From NCBI GenBank assembly GCA_030151225.1, contig JASLEG010000355.1, positions 1 to 64,000 on the forward strand: DNA of 64,000 nt, written 5' to 3'. A model generated the notes under the pieces. It was given only the letters and a program-made list of their open reading frames with translations, was not told the DNA's origin and did no database searches. A program made the position numbers and the translations under genes. The DNA comes from Burkholderia sp. (GTDB lineage Bacteria > Pseudomonadota > Gammaproteobacteria > Burkholderiales > Burkholderiaceae). Position 1 is the stretch's first letter. Every line of letters starts with the position of its first letter. This document shows positions 55,260 to 63,807 of this stretch, piece by piece.

Positions 55260-56849
55260 TTACTTCTTCTTGGTGGCCTTGTGGGCGGCGGCCTTGGCGG
55301 CCGGCCGGGCCGAGGTGTGCGTCGACTTCGCGGTGGCCCTGACCGGTGCGTGGCCGCGCTTCGTGCTCGCCTTGCCGCTGTGCAGGCTGGCGCGCTCGAT
55401 GCGCCCGCCGCCGACCGCGGTCTCGATGCGCTCGGGGCCCGGCTCGGCCGGCACGGCGCGGCCCACCGGCACGTGCAGCACCATGGTCTGGCCCGGCATC
55501 ACGAGGTCGCGATGCGTGCGGTTCCAGGCCCGCAGCTGAGCGACCGACACGCCGTAGCGGCTCGCCAGCGCGGCCATCGACTGCTTGCGACGCACGCGGA
55601 TCATCATCTTGCGCGTGTCGGGCACGTCCGGCTCCATCGCCAGTGCGCCGTTCTCGGCCACGTCGGCGCTGATGTCCTCGTCGTCGTCGTCGCCGCGCGG
55701 CACCACGATCGTCGAACCCGGCTTCAGGCGCATGCCGGCCGGGATCTTGTTGACGGCCATCAGCGTGTCGGCGTCCACCCCGATCTTCTCGGCGATCGCG
55801 GCCGGGCGCGCACGCTCGGTCACGGTGTAGGTGGTCCAGGAGGAAAGCTGGCCGTCGTAGCTCTTGAGGCCCTTCTCGAACTGCGAGGCGTTGTCGAACG
55901 GCAGCAGGATCTGCGGCTGGGTCGCGCCGACGATCACCGGCTTCGAGAAGCCCGGGTTCAGCGCCTTGAACTCCTCGAGCGACAGGCCCGAGAGCTGGGC
56001 GGCCATCTTCACGTCGATGTCGTGCGAGGTGGTGACCGTCACGAAATACGGGTGGTTCGGGATGTCGGGCAGCGTCAGGCCGTACTGCTGCGGATTGGCG
56101 ATGATGTTCTTGACCGCCTGCAGCTTGGGCACGTAGTTGCGAGTCTCGTTGGGCATGCGCAGGCTCTGGTAGTCGGTCGGCAGGCCGGCCGCCTGATTGC
56201 GCGCGATCGCGCGCTGCACGTTGCCCTCGCCCCAGTTGTACGCGGCCAGCGCCAGATACCAGTCGCCGAACATGTCATGCAGCCGCGACAGATAGTCGAG
56301 CGCGGCGCTGGTCGAGGCCAGCACGTCGCGGCGCTCGTCCTGCCACATGTTCTGCTTCAGGTTGTAGGTGCGACCGGTGCCGGGAATGAACTGCCACATG
56401 CCGGCCGCCTTGGCCACCGACAGCGCCTGCGGGTTGTAGGCCGACTCGATGAAGGGCAGCAGCGCGAGCTCGGTCGGCATGTTGCGCGCCTCGAGCTCCT
56501 CGACGATGTGATAGAGGTACTTCTGCGAGCGCTCGGTCATGCGCTGCACGTAATCGGGACGCTCGGTGTACCAGGTGGTCTGCATGTCCACCAGGTCGCT
56601 CTGCAGATCGGGCATCTGGAAGCCGCGGCGGATGCGCGCCCAGAGGTCGGAATCCTTGGTCGTGAGGTCGCCCACCGACTGCTTGTCGACGTCGACGGTC
56701 TGCTTGGAGGTGGCGGACTTGCGGAGGAAATCGGACGCGGCCTGCGGGTCGGAAGCGGCTGCCACGGCGGCGGCGGTGGAGGCAGTTGGCCCGGGGCTCG
56801 CGCACGCGGCGAGCAGCAGAACCAATAGCGCACTGATCAGAAATCGCAT
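55260..56849 (-). CDS. mltD: Membrane-bound lytic transglycosylase D
   Basis: This 529-residue lipoprotein has the lipobox LLAAC at residues 12-16. The SLT domain at about 115-250 has the catalytic Glu in LPFIESAYNPQA, with AAGMWQFIPGTGRTYNL and ALAAYNWGEGNV. Two clear LysM-type repeats (YTVTERARPAAIAEKIGV ... IVVPR; IRVRRKQSMAALASRYGV ... MVLHVP) and a weaker one bind peptidoglycan. A GDDDDED run separates the LysM repeats, and a Lys/Ala-rich basic tail ends in KKK. The start ATG 56849 is set by the signal peptide. Confidence 0.95.
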   Translation of the reverse strand: MRFLISALLVLLLAACASPGPTASTAAAVAAASDPQAASDFLRKSATSKQTVDVDKQSVGDLTTKDSDLWARIRRGFQMPDLQSDLVDMQTTWYTERPDYVQRMTERSQKYLYHIVEELEARNMPTELALLPFIESAYNPQALSVAKAAGMWQFIPGTGRTYNLKQNMWQDERRDVLASTSAALDYLSRLHDMFGDWYLALAAYNWGEGNVQRAIARNQAAGLPTDYQSLRMPNETRNYVPKLQAVKNIIANPQQYGLTLPDIPNHPYFVTVTTSHDIDVKMAAQLSGLSLEEFKALNPGFSKPVIVGATQPQILLPFDNASQFEKGLKSYDGQLSSWTTYTVTERARPAAIAEKIGVDADTLMAVNKIPAGMRLKPGSTIVVPRGDDDDEDISADVAENGALAMEPDVPDTRKMMIRVRRKQSMAALASRYGVSVAQLRAWNRTHRDLVMPGQTMVLHVPVGRAVPAEPGPERIETAVGGGRIERASLHSGKASTKRGHAPVRATAKSTHTSARPAAKAAAHKATKKK

Positions 56850-57183
56850 GTAAATCTCGGCTTCCAACGGCTGAAAATTGCAGGCGATAGTAAGGTGGCC
56901 CGCGCATCACGTCAATAAAAACGCCGAAAAATGCCGATAAATCCGGTATTTGGGGCGCATTCTCCAGATTCCGCTTGAGGATCTGCCTGTCGGGGACAGG
57001 GATTTGCGCCGGGCCCGCATCCCATGCGGGCCGGAATCGGCCGGGGCGTCGCGACCGCAGCCGCGTGAGCGCAATCATGCGCGCAATCGCGCCGGCACAC
57101 AGTGAACCATTGTTGAAAAAAGGGCCGAGTGAATGGCAGCCCTTTCCATGCGCAGCGCGGCTTTCGCGCCGCTCGCCGCGTGC
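56850..57183. other. Gap between mltD and the gloB end
   Basis: This 334-bp gap has no supportable gene. It holds the presumed mltD promoter in its AT-rich left part and a perfect 9-bp palindrome GGCCCGCAT-CCC-ATGCGGGCC at 57012-57032, which lacks a T-run. Confidence 0.5.
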
Positions 57184-57990
57184 TCAGCGGAAGCGGTTCT
57201 TCCACTCGCGCATCGCCGTGAAGGCAGCCAGCCGATCGGCCGGCGCCTCGTGCAGTTCGGCCTCGAGCGTGGCGGCGATCGCCGCGCTGTCGGCGCGCAG
57301 GAACGGGTTGACGGCGCGCTCGTGCTCGATCGTGGTGGGCAGCGTGGGCTCGCCGCGCGCGCGCCGCGCCTTCGCCTCGTCGTGCCAGGCCGCGAGCGCC
57401 CCGTTGCCGGGCTCGCAGGCCAGCGCGAAGCGGATGTTCGACAGCGTGTACTCGTGCGCGCAGTGCACCTGGGTGGCACCGGGCAGCGCGGCCAGCGCGT
57501 CGAGCGAGGCCAGCATCTGCGCCGGGGTGCCCTCGAACAGGCGCCCGCAGCCGCACGAGAACAGCGTGTCGCCGCAGAACAGGTGCGGCGCCGGATGGGC
57601 CTCGCCGGCCGCCTGGAAGTAGGCGATGTGGCCGCGCGTGTGGCCGGGCACGTCGAGCACCTCGAATTCGAGCGCGGGGCTCGCGATGCGCGCGCGCGCG
57701 CCGCCCGCGAGCGGCACCGTGACCTGCGCGATGTCCTCGCCGGCCGGCCCGTAGACGGGGATCGCCCCGCCCTCGCCGGCCGCGCCGACGAGCCCCGCCA
57801 CACCGCCGACGTGGTCGGCATGGTGGTGCGTGAGTAGAATAGCGGCTAGCCGCCAGCCCCGCGCCTCGAGATATCGACGCACCGGGGCGGCGTCGCCCGG
57901 ATCGACGGCGACCGCGTCGCTGCCATCCGACACGAGCCAGATATAGTTGTCATCAAATGCCGGCACCGGCACGTATTCCAGCTCGTTCAT
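57184..57990 (-). CDS. gloB: Hydroxyacylglutathione hydrolase (glyoxalase II)
   Basis: This 268-residue metallo-beta-lactamase-fold enzyme hydrolyses S-D-lactoylglutathione in methylglyoxal detoxification. The metal ligands are T-H55-H-H57-A-D59-H60, His117 (VPGHTRGH), Asp141 (FCGDTLF) and His179 (HCAHEYT). The C-terminal HAGH domain is present (NPFLRADS ... REWKNRFR). Its start is 19 bp from that of the divergent methyltransferase gene, a conserved arrangement. Confidence 0.95.
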   Translation of the reverse strand: MNELEYVPVPAFDDNYIWLVSDGSDAVAVDPGDAAPVRRYLEARGWRLAAILLTHHHADHVGGVAGLVGAAGEGGAIPVYGPAGEDIAQVTVPLAGGARARIASPALEFEVLDVPGHTRGHIAYFQAAGEAHPAPHLFCGDTLFSCGCGRLFEGTPAQMLASLDALAALPGATQVHCAHEYTLSNIRFALACEPGNGALAAWHDEAKARRARGEPTLPTTIEHERAVNPFLRADSAAIAATLEAELHEAPADRLAAFTAMREWKNRFR

Positions 57991-58009
57991 GGGCGCGCAC
58001 TCAATCGAT

Positions 58010-58825
58010 ATGTCAGACCGTCCGATTATAGACTGGCCCACCTGGAGCGCCTCGCCGCCCGGCCGTTACGTACTCGAGTGGGAACAGGCCCAGCTCGACC
58101 GCGTGGTGTCCGACGTGTTCGGCTTCCACGCCCTGCAGCTCGGGCTGCCGCAACTCGATTCGCTGCGAGAGAACCGCATGCCGGGCCGCGGCCTCGTGCT
58201 CGATCCGGCCAGCGGCGCGAGCGCGCCGTTCCGCTACCCATGGGCCGGCGATCCGCCGGGCCCGCATCACGCGCCGGCAGGGCGCAGCACCGTCTGGTGC
58301 GACCTGCTCGAGCTGCCGTTCGAGTCGCAGAGCGTCGACCTGATCGTGATGCCGCACACGCTCGAATTCACCGCCGACCCGCACGGCCTGCTGCGCGAGG
58401 CCGAGCGCGTGCTGATGCCGGAAGGCCGGCTCGTGATCACCGGCTTCAATTCGCTGAGCCTGTGGGGCGCGCGGCAGTCGGTCGGGCGCATCGCGAAGCG
58501 CCCGTTCGTGCCGGCCGCGCGCGATCCGATCGCCTTCATCCGCCTGAAGGACTGGATGAAGCTGCTCGGCTTCGACATCGAGCGCGGCCGCTTCGGCTGC
58601 TACCGCCCGCCGCTCGCCAGCGACAAGTGGCTCACCCGCTACGCCTTCATGGAAGCGGCCGGCGACCGCTGGTGGCCGATCTTCGGCGCGGCCTACATGG
58701 TCACCGCGGTCAAGCGCGTGCGCGAGATGCGGCTCGTCGGCCCGACCCGGCGCCGCCTGCCGGCACGTGCGGCGCCGAGCCTGGCGCCGGCGGCGACCCC
58801 CACCACCCACCAAGAACACTCATGA
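58010..58825 (+). CDS. Class I SAM-dependent methyltransferase next to gloB
   Basis: This 271-residue Methyltransf_11-type protein has a motif I that is modified (VLDPASGASAPFRYP in place of a Gly-rich loop), with DLIVMPHTLEFTADPHGLLREAERVL as motifs IV-V. The protein is often annotated only as methyltransferase; its place between gloB and rnhA-dnaQ is conserved in proteobacteria, but the substrate is unknown. The poor motif I raises doubt about normal SAM binding. The stop overlaps the rnhA start by 4 bp (ATGA). Confidence 0.85.
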   Translation: MSDRPIIDWPTWSASPPGRYVLEWEQAQLDRVVSDVFGFHALQLGLPQLDSLRENRMPGRGLVLDPASGASAPFRYPWAGDPPGPHHAPAGRSTVWCDLLELPFESQSVDLIVMPHTLEFTADPHGLLREAERVLMPEGRLVITGFNSLSLWGARQSVGRIAKRPFVPAARDPIAFIRLKDWMKLLGFDIERGRFGCYRPPLASDKWLTRYAFMEAAGDRWWPIFGAAYMVTAVKRVREMRLVGPTRRRLPARAAPSLAPAATPTTHQEHS

Positions 58826-59265
58826 CGTTGCAATCGATCGATATCTATACCGATGGCGCCTGCAAGGGCAATCCCGGCCCCGGCGGCTGGGGCGCGCTGC
58901 TGCGCTTCGGCGACCAGGAAAAGGAACTGTTCGGCGGCGAGGCCGGCACCACCAACAACCGCATGGAGCTGCTGGCCGTGATCAAGGCGCTCGAGGCGCT
59001 CAAGCGCCCGTGTCGCGTGGTCGTGCACACCGATTCGCAGTACGTGCAGAAGGGCATCAGCGAGTGGATCCACGGCTGGAAGAAGAAGGGCTGGGTGACG
59101 GCGGCGAAGACGCCGGTCAAGAACGCCGATCTCTGGAAGCAGCTCGACGCGCTGGTGGGCAACCACGAGATCGAATGGCGCTGGGTCAAGGGCCACGCCG
59201 GGCACGCCGAGAACGAGCGCGCCGACGGGCTCGCCAATCGCGGCGTGGAATCGCTGTCGCAGTAA
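58822..59265 (+). CDS. rnhA: Ribonuclease HI
   Basis: This 147-residue enzyme cleaves RNA in RNA-DNA hybrids. The catalytic residues are Asp11 (IYTDGACKGNPG), Glu49 (NNRMELLA), Asp71 (HTDSQYV) and Asp135 (ERADGLAN), with the GHAGH loop. It is translationally coupled to the upstream methyltransferase and followed 88 bp later by dnaQ, the usual rnhA-dnaQ pair. Confidence 0.97.
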   Translation: MTLQSIDIYTDGACKGNPGPGGWGALLRFGDQEKELFGGEAGTTNNRMELLAVIKALEALKRPCRVVVHTDSQYVQKGISEWIHGWKKKGWVTAAKTPVKNADLWKQLDALVGNHEIEWRWVKGHAGHAENERADGLANRGVESLSQ

Positions 59266-59353
59266 GGGCCGCCTCCGTCCGCCGGGTCCGCTACCCCTTC
59301 CCCGTTTTCACCGCCGCCGGCTCCCGGGCCGAGCAGCCAACTGATACACCGAC

Positions 59354-60085
59354 ATGCGCCAGATCATCCTCGATACCGAAACCACCGGCCTCAATGCCCG
59401 CTCCGGCGACCGCATCATCGAAATCGGCTGCGTGGAAATGCTGAACCGCCGGCTGACCGGCAACAATCTGCACTTCTACGTGAATCCGGAACGCGACAGC
59501 GATCCGGGCGCGCTGGCCGTGCACGGCCTGACCACCGAATTCCTCAGCGACAAGCCGAAGTTCGCCGAGGTGGCCGCCGCGATCAGCGACTTCGTGCGCG
59601 GCGCGGAGCTGATCATCCACAACGCGCCATTCGACATCGGCTTCATCGACGCCGAATTCGAGCGCCTGAAGATGCCGCCGCTGCTCAAGCACTGCGACGG
59701 CGTGATCGACACGCTGGTACAGGCCAAGCAGATGTTCCCGGGCAAGCGCAACTCGCTCGACGCGCTGTGCGACCGGTTCGGCATCAGCAACGCGCACCGC
59801 ACGCTGCACGGCGCACTGCTCGACTCGGAGCTGCTCGCCGAGGTGTACCTGGCGATGACGCGTGGCCAGGAGAGCCTCGTGATCGACATGCTCGGCGACG
59901 GCGACGATGCGGGCGGTGCCGCCGGCGGCTCGCGCGTGTCGCTGGCCTCGCTCGACCTGCCGGTGCTGGCGGCCAGCGACGACGAGCTGGCCGCCCATCA
60001 GGCGCAGCTCGACGATCTCGACAAGTCGCTCAAGGGCGCCTGCGTGTGGCGCAAGCAAGCCGAGCCGGAAGCACCGGCCGCGTAA
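59354..60085 (+). CDS. dnaQ: DNA polymerase III epsilon subunit (proofreading exonuclease)
   Basis: This 243-residue subunit has the DEDDh exonuclease motifs: Exo I LDTETTGL (Asp7, Glu9), Exo II HNAPFDIGFID and Exo III HGALLDSELLAEVYL. The C-terminal tail (about 185-243) has the Gln/Asp-rich stretch that binds the alpha subunit. It removes misincorporated bases during replication. Confidence 0.96.
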   Translation: MRQIILDTETTGLNARSGDRIIEIGCVEMLNRRLTGNNLHFYVNPERDSDPGALAVHGLTTEFLSDKPKFAEVAAAISDFVRGAELIIHNAPFDIGFIDAEFERLKMPPLLKHCDGVIDTLVQAKQMFPGKRNSLDALCDRFGISNAHRTLHGALLDSELLAEVYLAMTRGQESLVIDMLGDGDDAGGAAGGSRVSLASLDLPVLAASDDELAAHQAQLDDLDKSLKGACVWRKQAEPEAPAA

Positions 60086-60121
60086 GCCGACAAACGGCGG
60101 CGCGAATGTGCCGCCCCTTCC

Positions 60122-60454
60122 TCAGCCGCGCGGCTGCAGCGCGATCACGGCCATCCCGGCCAGCGCCAGCGCCGCGCCGGCCACGTCCCAGCGCGTGAGC
60201 GGCACGCCCTCCACCACGCGCAGCCACATCAGCGCCACCGCGATGTACACGCCGCCGTAAGCCGCGTAGGTGCGCCCCGCCGCCGACGGATGCAGCGTCA
60301 GCAGCCACGCGAACAGCGCGAGCGAGACCGCCGCCGGCAGCAGCAGCCAGCCGCTGCGGCCGCCCTTGAGCACCAGCCACGGCAGGTAGCAGCCGACGAT
60401 TTCCGCGAGCGCGGTGAGCACGAACAATCCGGTGAACTTGAGCAGGTCGGGCAT
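60122..60454 (-). CDS. YnfA-family small membrane protein
   Basis: This 110-residue inner-membrane protein has four helices and the UPF0060/YnfA pattern: LTALAEIVGCYLPWLVLKGG, LTLHPSAAGRTYAAYGGVYI and ALMWLRVVEGVPLTRWD. The family is related to SMR efflux proteins; a transport role has been reported for some members. It is convergent with dnaQ and single. Confidence 0.9.
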   Translation of the reverse strand: MPDLLKFTGLFVLTALAEIVGCYLPWLVLKGGRSGWLLLPAAVSLALFAWLLTLHPSAAGRTYAAYGGVYIAVALMWLRVVEGVPLTRWDVAGAALALAGMAVIALQPRG

Positions 60455-61129
60455 GAATCGAGGTCGGGCAGGCGACGGGGTTCGACGGCCGCCTTCGCAG
60501 AGGCGGGAACGGGTGATGCAACGCGTGCGCGCCAGCGAAACGCGTGCCGGACAGGTGTCGGCGATGCGGCGCGGGCAGCGGCGATTATCGCCCGACGAAA
60601 GCCGCCGGAACCCCGCCGGCCGGGGCGGTCCCGGAAATTGCAACATACGCCCGCGCGCCTGCCGAACGGCCAATTTGCACGATCTCCTGCGATCGTGCTA
60701 ACATAGCCCCTCTTTCAACTACCTATTTCGTTCATTTCGGCTTTCACAACAAGCAGCCTCGAGCGTTTGCGCAGTTGGCACCGCCGTCTCGTCGCACGAA
60801 AGATCGAGCCACAGGCAGGCTTCCGTTTCACGGTCCGCCCGCTTCGTTTCAGTGCCCTTCACAGGGTTTCGTAGCCGGTTGCAGGCGCCACGCCATGCAC
60901 CGGTGTCGCCGGTCCCCCTTGTCAGGCCACCCCGGCGGCAACTTCATGAGCGCATCGACGCGGCGGCCACTGGCGCGCCGCACGCGGCCCCTGTCCGACC
61001 TCCGGCGTCTTCGTGCGCCCGACGTTCCGTGCCGCCACGTCGCCGCGCTCCCCGGCAAACCGTGGCGATCGCCGCACCCTGCGTCTTCGGCGGGCCGGTG
61101 CATCGTCCGCTGTCAAAGGAGCCCCCATC
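60455..61129. other. Long non-coding region before the ProP-like gene
   Basis: This 675-bp region has no convincing gene. It contains the candidate promoter at 60675-60704 and then a leader of more than 400 nt up to the TTG start at 61130. The leader is GC-rich in its second half and could hold RNA structure, but I recognise no known riboswitch. Confidence 0.5.
60675..60704 (+). promoter_or_regulatory. Candidate sigma-70 promoter for the ProP-like gene
   Basis: TTGCAC at 60675-60680 and TAACAT at 60699-60704 are separated by 18 bp. The spacer contains the inverted repeat CACGATC/GATCGTG, a possible operator. Confidence 0.5.
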
Positions 61130-62614
61130 TTGACCGCCTCACACGTCAGCCCTTCCGCTGTCTCCGCGTCGTCCACCGACGCTCCCGTCACCGTCAGCGA
61201 CATCACCGTCGTCGACCAGGCACTCCTGAAACGCGCCGTGCGCGCCATGGCCATCGGCAACGCGATGGAATGGTTCGACTTCGGCGTGTACAGCTACATC
61301 GCCGTCACGCTCGGCCAGGTGTTCTTCCCGTCGAGCAATCCGTCCGCGCAGCTGCTCGCCACCTTCGGCACCTTCGCGGCCGCCTTCGTGGTGCGCCCGA
61401 TCGGCGGCATGGTGTTCGGCCCGCTCGGCGACCGCATCGGCCGCCAGCGCGTGCTCGCGATGACCATGATCCTGATGGCGCTCGGCACCTTCTCGATCGG
61501 CCTGATTCCGAGCTACGCGTCGATCGGCATCCTCGCGCCGGTGCTGCTGCTGGTGGCCCGCCTCGTGCAGGGCTTCTCCACGGGCGGCGAATACGGCGGC
61601 GCGGCCACCTTCATCGCCGAGTTCTCCACCGACAAGCGCCGCGGCTTCATGGGCAGCTTCCTCGAATTCGGCACGCTGATCGGCTACGTGCTCGGCGCGG
61701 GCACGGTGGCGGTGCTGACCGCCGCGCTGTCGCACGACGCGCTGCTGTCGTGGGGCTGGCGCATTCCGTTCATGGTGGCGGGCCCGCTCGGCCTGATCGG
61801 GCTGTACATCCGGATGAAGCTCGAGGAAACCCCGGCCTTCAAGCGTCAGGCCGAACTGCGCGAGGCGCAGGACAAGGCGATGCCGAGGGTGAAGTTCGGC
61901 GAGACCCTCGGCAAGCACTGGCGCGCCATGCTGCTGTGCGTGGGCCTCGTGCTGATCTTCAACGTGACCGACTACATGGCGCTGTCGTATCTGCCGAGCT
62001 ATCTGTCGTCGACGCTGCACTTCAACGAAACGCACGGCCTGATGCTGGTGCTGCTCGTGATGGTGCTGATGATGCCGATGACGCTGGCCGCCGGCCGCCT
62101 GTCGGACGCGATCGGTCGCAAGCCGGTGATGCTGGCCGGCTGTATCGGCCTGCTGGTGCTGTCGATCCCGGCGCTGATGCTGATCCGCACCGGCGACATG
62201 CTGCCGGTGTTCGGCGGCCTGCTGATCCTCGGCGTGCTGCTGTCGTGCTTCTGCGGCGTGATGCCGTCGGCGCTGCCGGCGCTGTTCCCGACCGAGATCC
62301 GCTACGGTGCGCTCGCGATCGGCTTCAACATCTCGGTGTCGCTGTTCGGTGGCACGACGCCGCTGGTCACGGCCTGGCTGGTGGACCGCACCGGCAACCT
62401 GATGATGCCGGCCTACTACCTGATGGCCGCGGCCGTGATCGGCGCGATCTCGGTGCTGTCGCTGCGCGAGACGGCACGTCAGCCGCTCAAGGGCTCGCCG
62501 CCGGCCGTGGCCTCGCGCCGCGAAGCCCATGCGCTGGTGCGTGAGCTGCGCGAGCAGGAATCGGATGCCGCGAACGACGGTTACCCGACCAACGTGTCGG
62601 CCGCGCGCGCCTGA
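61130..62614 (+). CDS. ProP-like MFS symporter (proline/betaine type)
   Basis: This 494-residue carrier of the metabolite:H+ symporter family has AMAIGNAMEWFDFGVYSYIAV at its start, GPLGDRIGRQRVL as loop 2-3 motif, RLVQGFSTGGEYGGAATFIAE and twelve helices. ProP imports proline, glycine betaine and ectoine under osmotic stress. The C-terminus is hydrophilic (SRREAHALVRELREQ) and might form the short coiled coil used for osmosensing. I start at TTG 61130, with AAGGAG at 61116-61121; upstream codons lack a site. The substrate is inferred from family only. Confidence 0.9.
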   Translation: MTASHVSPSAVSASSTDAPVTVSDITVVDQALLKRAVRAMAIGNAMEWFDFGVYSYIAVTLGQVFFPSSNPSAQLLATFGTFAAAFVVRPIGGMVFGPLGDRIGRQRVLAMTMILMALGTFSIGLIPSYASIGILAPVLLLVARLVQGFSTGGEYGGAATFIAEFSTDKRRGFMGSFLEFGTLIGYVLGAGTVAVLTAALSHDALLSWGWRIPFMVAGPLGLIGLYIRMKLEETPAFKRQAELREAQDKAMPRVKFGETLGKHWRAMLLCVGLVLIFNVTDYMALSYLPSYLSSTLHFNETHGLMLVLLVMVLMMPMTLAAGRLSDAIGRKPVMLAGCIGLLVLSIPALMLIRTGDMLPVFGGLLILGVLLSCFCGVMPSALPALFPTEIRYGALAIGFNISVSLFGGTTPLVTAWLVDRTGNLMMPAYYLMAAAVIGAISVLSLRETARQPLKGSPPAVASRREAHALVRELREQESDAANDGYPTNVSAARA

Positions 62615-62644
62615 TCCCGCTGCCGCGCCCGGCCCACAAAAAAG

Positions 62645-62670
62645 AACACCCCCGCCTCGGCGGGGGTGTT
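62645..62670. terminator. Bidirectional terminator after the ProP-like gene
   Basis: AACACCCCCGCC/GGCGGGGGTGTT is a perfect 12-bp inverted repeat centred on TC, with T-rich sequence after it in both directions. Confidence 0.9.
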
Positions 62671-62725
62671 TTGCATTGGGGCGCCCGAACTTCGATGCCC
62701 GGGCGCGCGAGCCGAGCCGGCCGGC

Positions 62726-62935
62726 TCAATGCGCCGGGCAACCGCCCGCATGCCGGCAGGCGGCCGCGGCCACCATCGAGCGCGAACGCTCGACCACCGC
62801 GCGCACGCCGCGCCCCGCCACCACGAAACCGACCTGGCTCAGGTTGAAGTCGTGCGTCACCATCAACTGCATCAGCGACACCATCGGCAGCACGACGGAC
62901 GGGTGATAGAGGCGGTGTTCGATCAGGCTGCGCAT
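62726..62935 (-). CDS. Small protein of unknown function, 69 aa
   Basis: The protein begins MRSLIEHRLYHPSVVLPMVS and contains MQLMVTHDFNLSQVGFVVAG and RGVRAVVERSRSMVAAA, then ends CRHAGGCPAH with two Cys and two His. GGAG six bases upstream of ATG 62935 supports translation. I do not recognise a family. It is a single gene bounded by a terminator, with 129 bp to the GST gene end. Confidence 0.6.
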   Translation of the reverse strand: MRSLIEHRLYHPSVVLPMVSLMQLMVTHDFNLSQVGFVVAGRGVRAVVERSRSMVAAAACRHAGGCPAH

Positions 62936-63064
62936 GGCGGGCTCCGGGGGACGGCTGGCTACGATGGAGCAGATTCTACGAAGCGCGCCGCGCGCGATAA
63001 ACGGGCTGCACGCGAAGTCACTTGTTCGTCCGCCCGAACAATCGCCCCCGTGCCGGCTGCCGGC

Positions 63065-63694
63065 CTACACGGCCGGCGTGCTCACGAACGCCGGCAGGGC
63101 CTCGGCACGCGCGGCCAGCCCGGCGATGGTCGGATAGCGCTCGGCATCGAACGGCGCCAGATCGGCGTGGTCGGGCCGCATCAACTGCGTGAAGCCCCAC
63201 ACCACCGCCACGGTCACGTCGGCCTGCGTGACGCGCTCGCCGAGCAGCCAGCCCGTGGTGCCGAGAATGCGCGCCTCGAGCGCGCCGTAGGCCGCGCCGA
63301 GCTGGTCGACGATGCGCTCGATCCACGGCCGATGCTGCTTGTCGTCGGGACGCAGGCCCTGCTCGTACACCACCTGCACCGTCTTTTCGGCCGCGGCGAG
63401 CGCGAGCCCGATCAGCTCGATCGAGCGCAGGCGCCCGGCCGGATCCTCGGGCATCAGCCGCTTTGCCGGCTCGACGAGGTGATCGAGGTAATCGACGATC
63501 AGCGACGAGTCGAGCACCATCGTGCCGTCGTCGGTGAGCAGCGTGGGCGCCTTCACGACCGGGTTCACGGCCTTGAACGCGTCGAAATGGCGAAACACCG
63601 ACAGCGCCTCGTGCTCGAACGACAGCCCGAGCAGTTTGGCCGACACCGCGCTGCGGCGAACGTAGGGCGAATCCAGCATTCCGATCAGCTTCAT
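63065..63694 (-). CDS. Glutathione S-transferase family protein
   Basis: This 209-residue protein has an N-terminal thioredoxin-like domain (MKLIGMLDSPYVRRSAVSAK ... NPVVKAPTLLTDDG, then LDSSLIVDYLDHL) that binds glutathione through the cis-Pro and the SS-I motif. A C-terminal helical domain follows (WLLGERVTQADVTVAVVWGF). The active-site Ser in LDSPYVRR fits beta/theta-like bacterial GSTs. The substrate is unknown; it may act in electrophile or stress detoxification. GGAG lies 10 bases before ATG 63694. Confidence 0.92.
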   Translation of the reverse strand: MKLIGMLDSPYVRRSAVSAKLLGLSFEHEALSVFRHFDAFKAVNPVVKAPTLLTDDGTMVLDSSLIVDYLDHLVEPAKRLMPEDPAGRLRSIELIGLALAAAEKTVQVVYEQGLRPDDKQHRPWIERIVDQLGAAYGALEARILGTTGWLLGERVTQADVTVAVVWGFTQLMRPDHADLAPFDAERYPTIAGLAARAEALPAFVSTPAV

Positions 63695-63807
63695 CTGGGG
63701 GGCACTCCGGTGAGTTCTGGGATGGACGACTGTAACAGCCCGGCGCGGGGGCACGCCAGTCCGATCGCGCCCCGCGATCCGACCCGTTGACGCGTCCAGC
63801 TCGATAA

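Noticed and set aside
53883..56828. A 981-codon plus-strand frame over the MFS and mltD genes
   Set aside because: It is the antisense shadow of two recognised genes, with no family similarity.
57012..57032. A palindrome GGCCCGCAT-CCC-ATGCGGGCC as terminator or operator
   Set aside because: There is no T-run for gloB, and the site is about 165 bp upstream of mltD without other signals. Kept only as a note.
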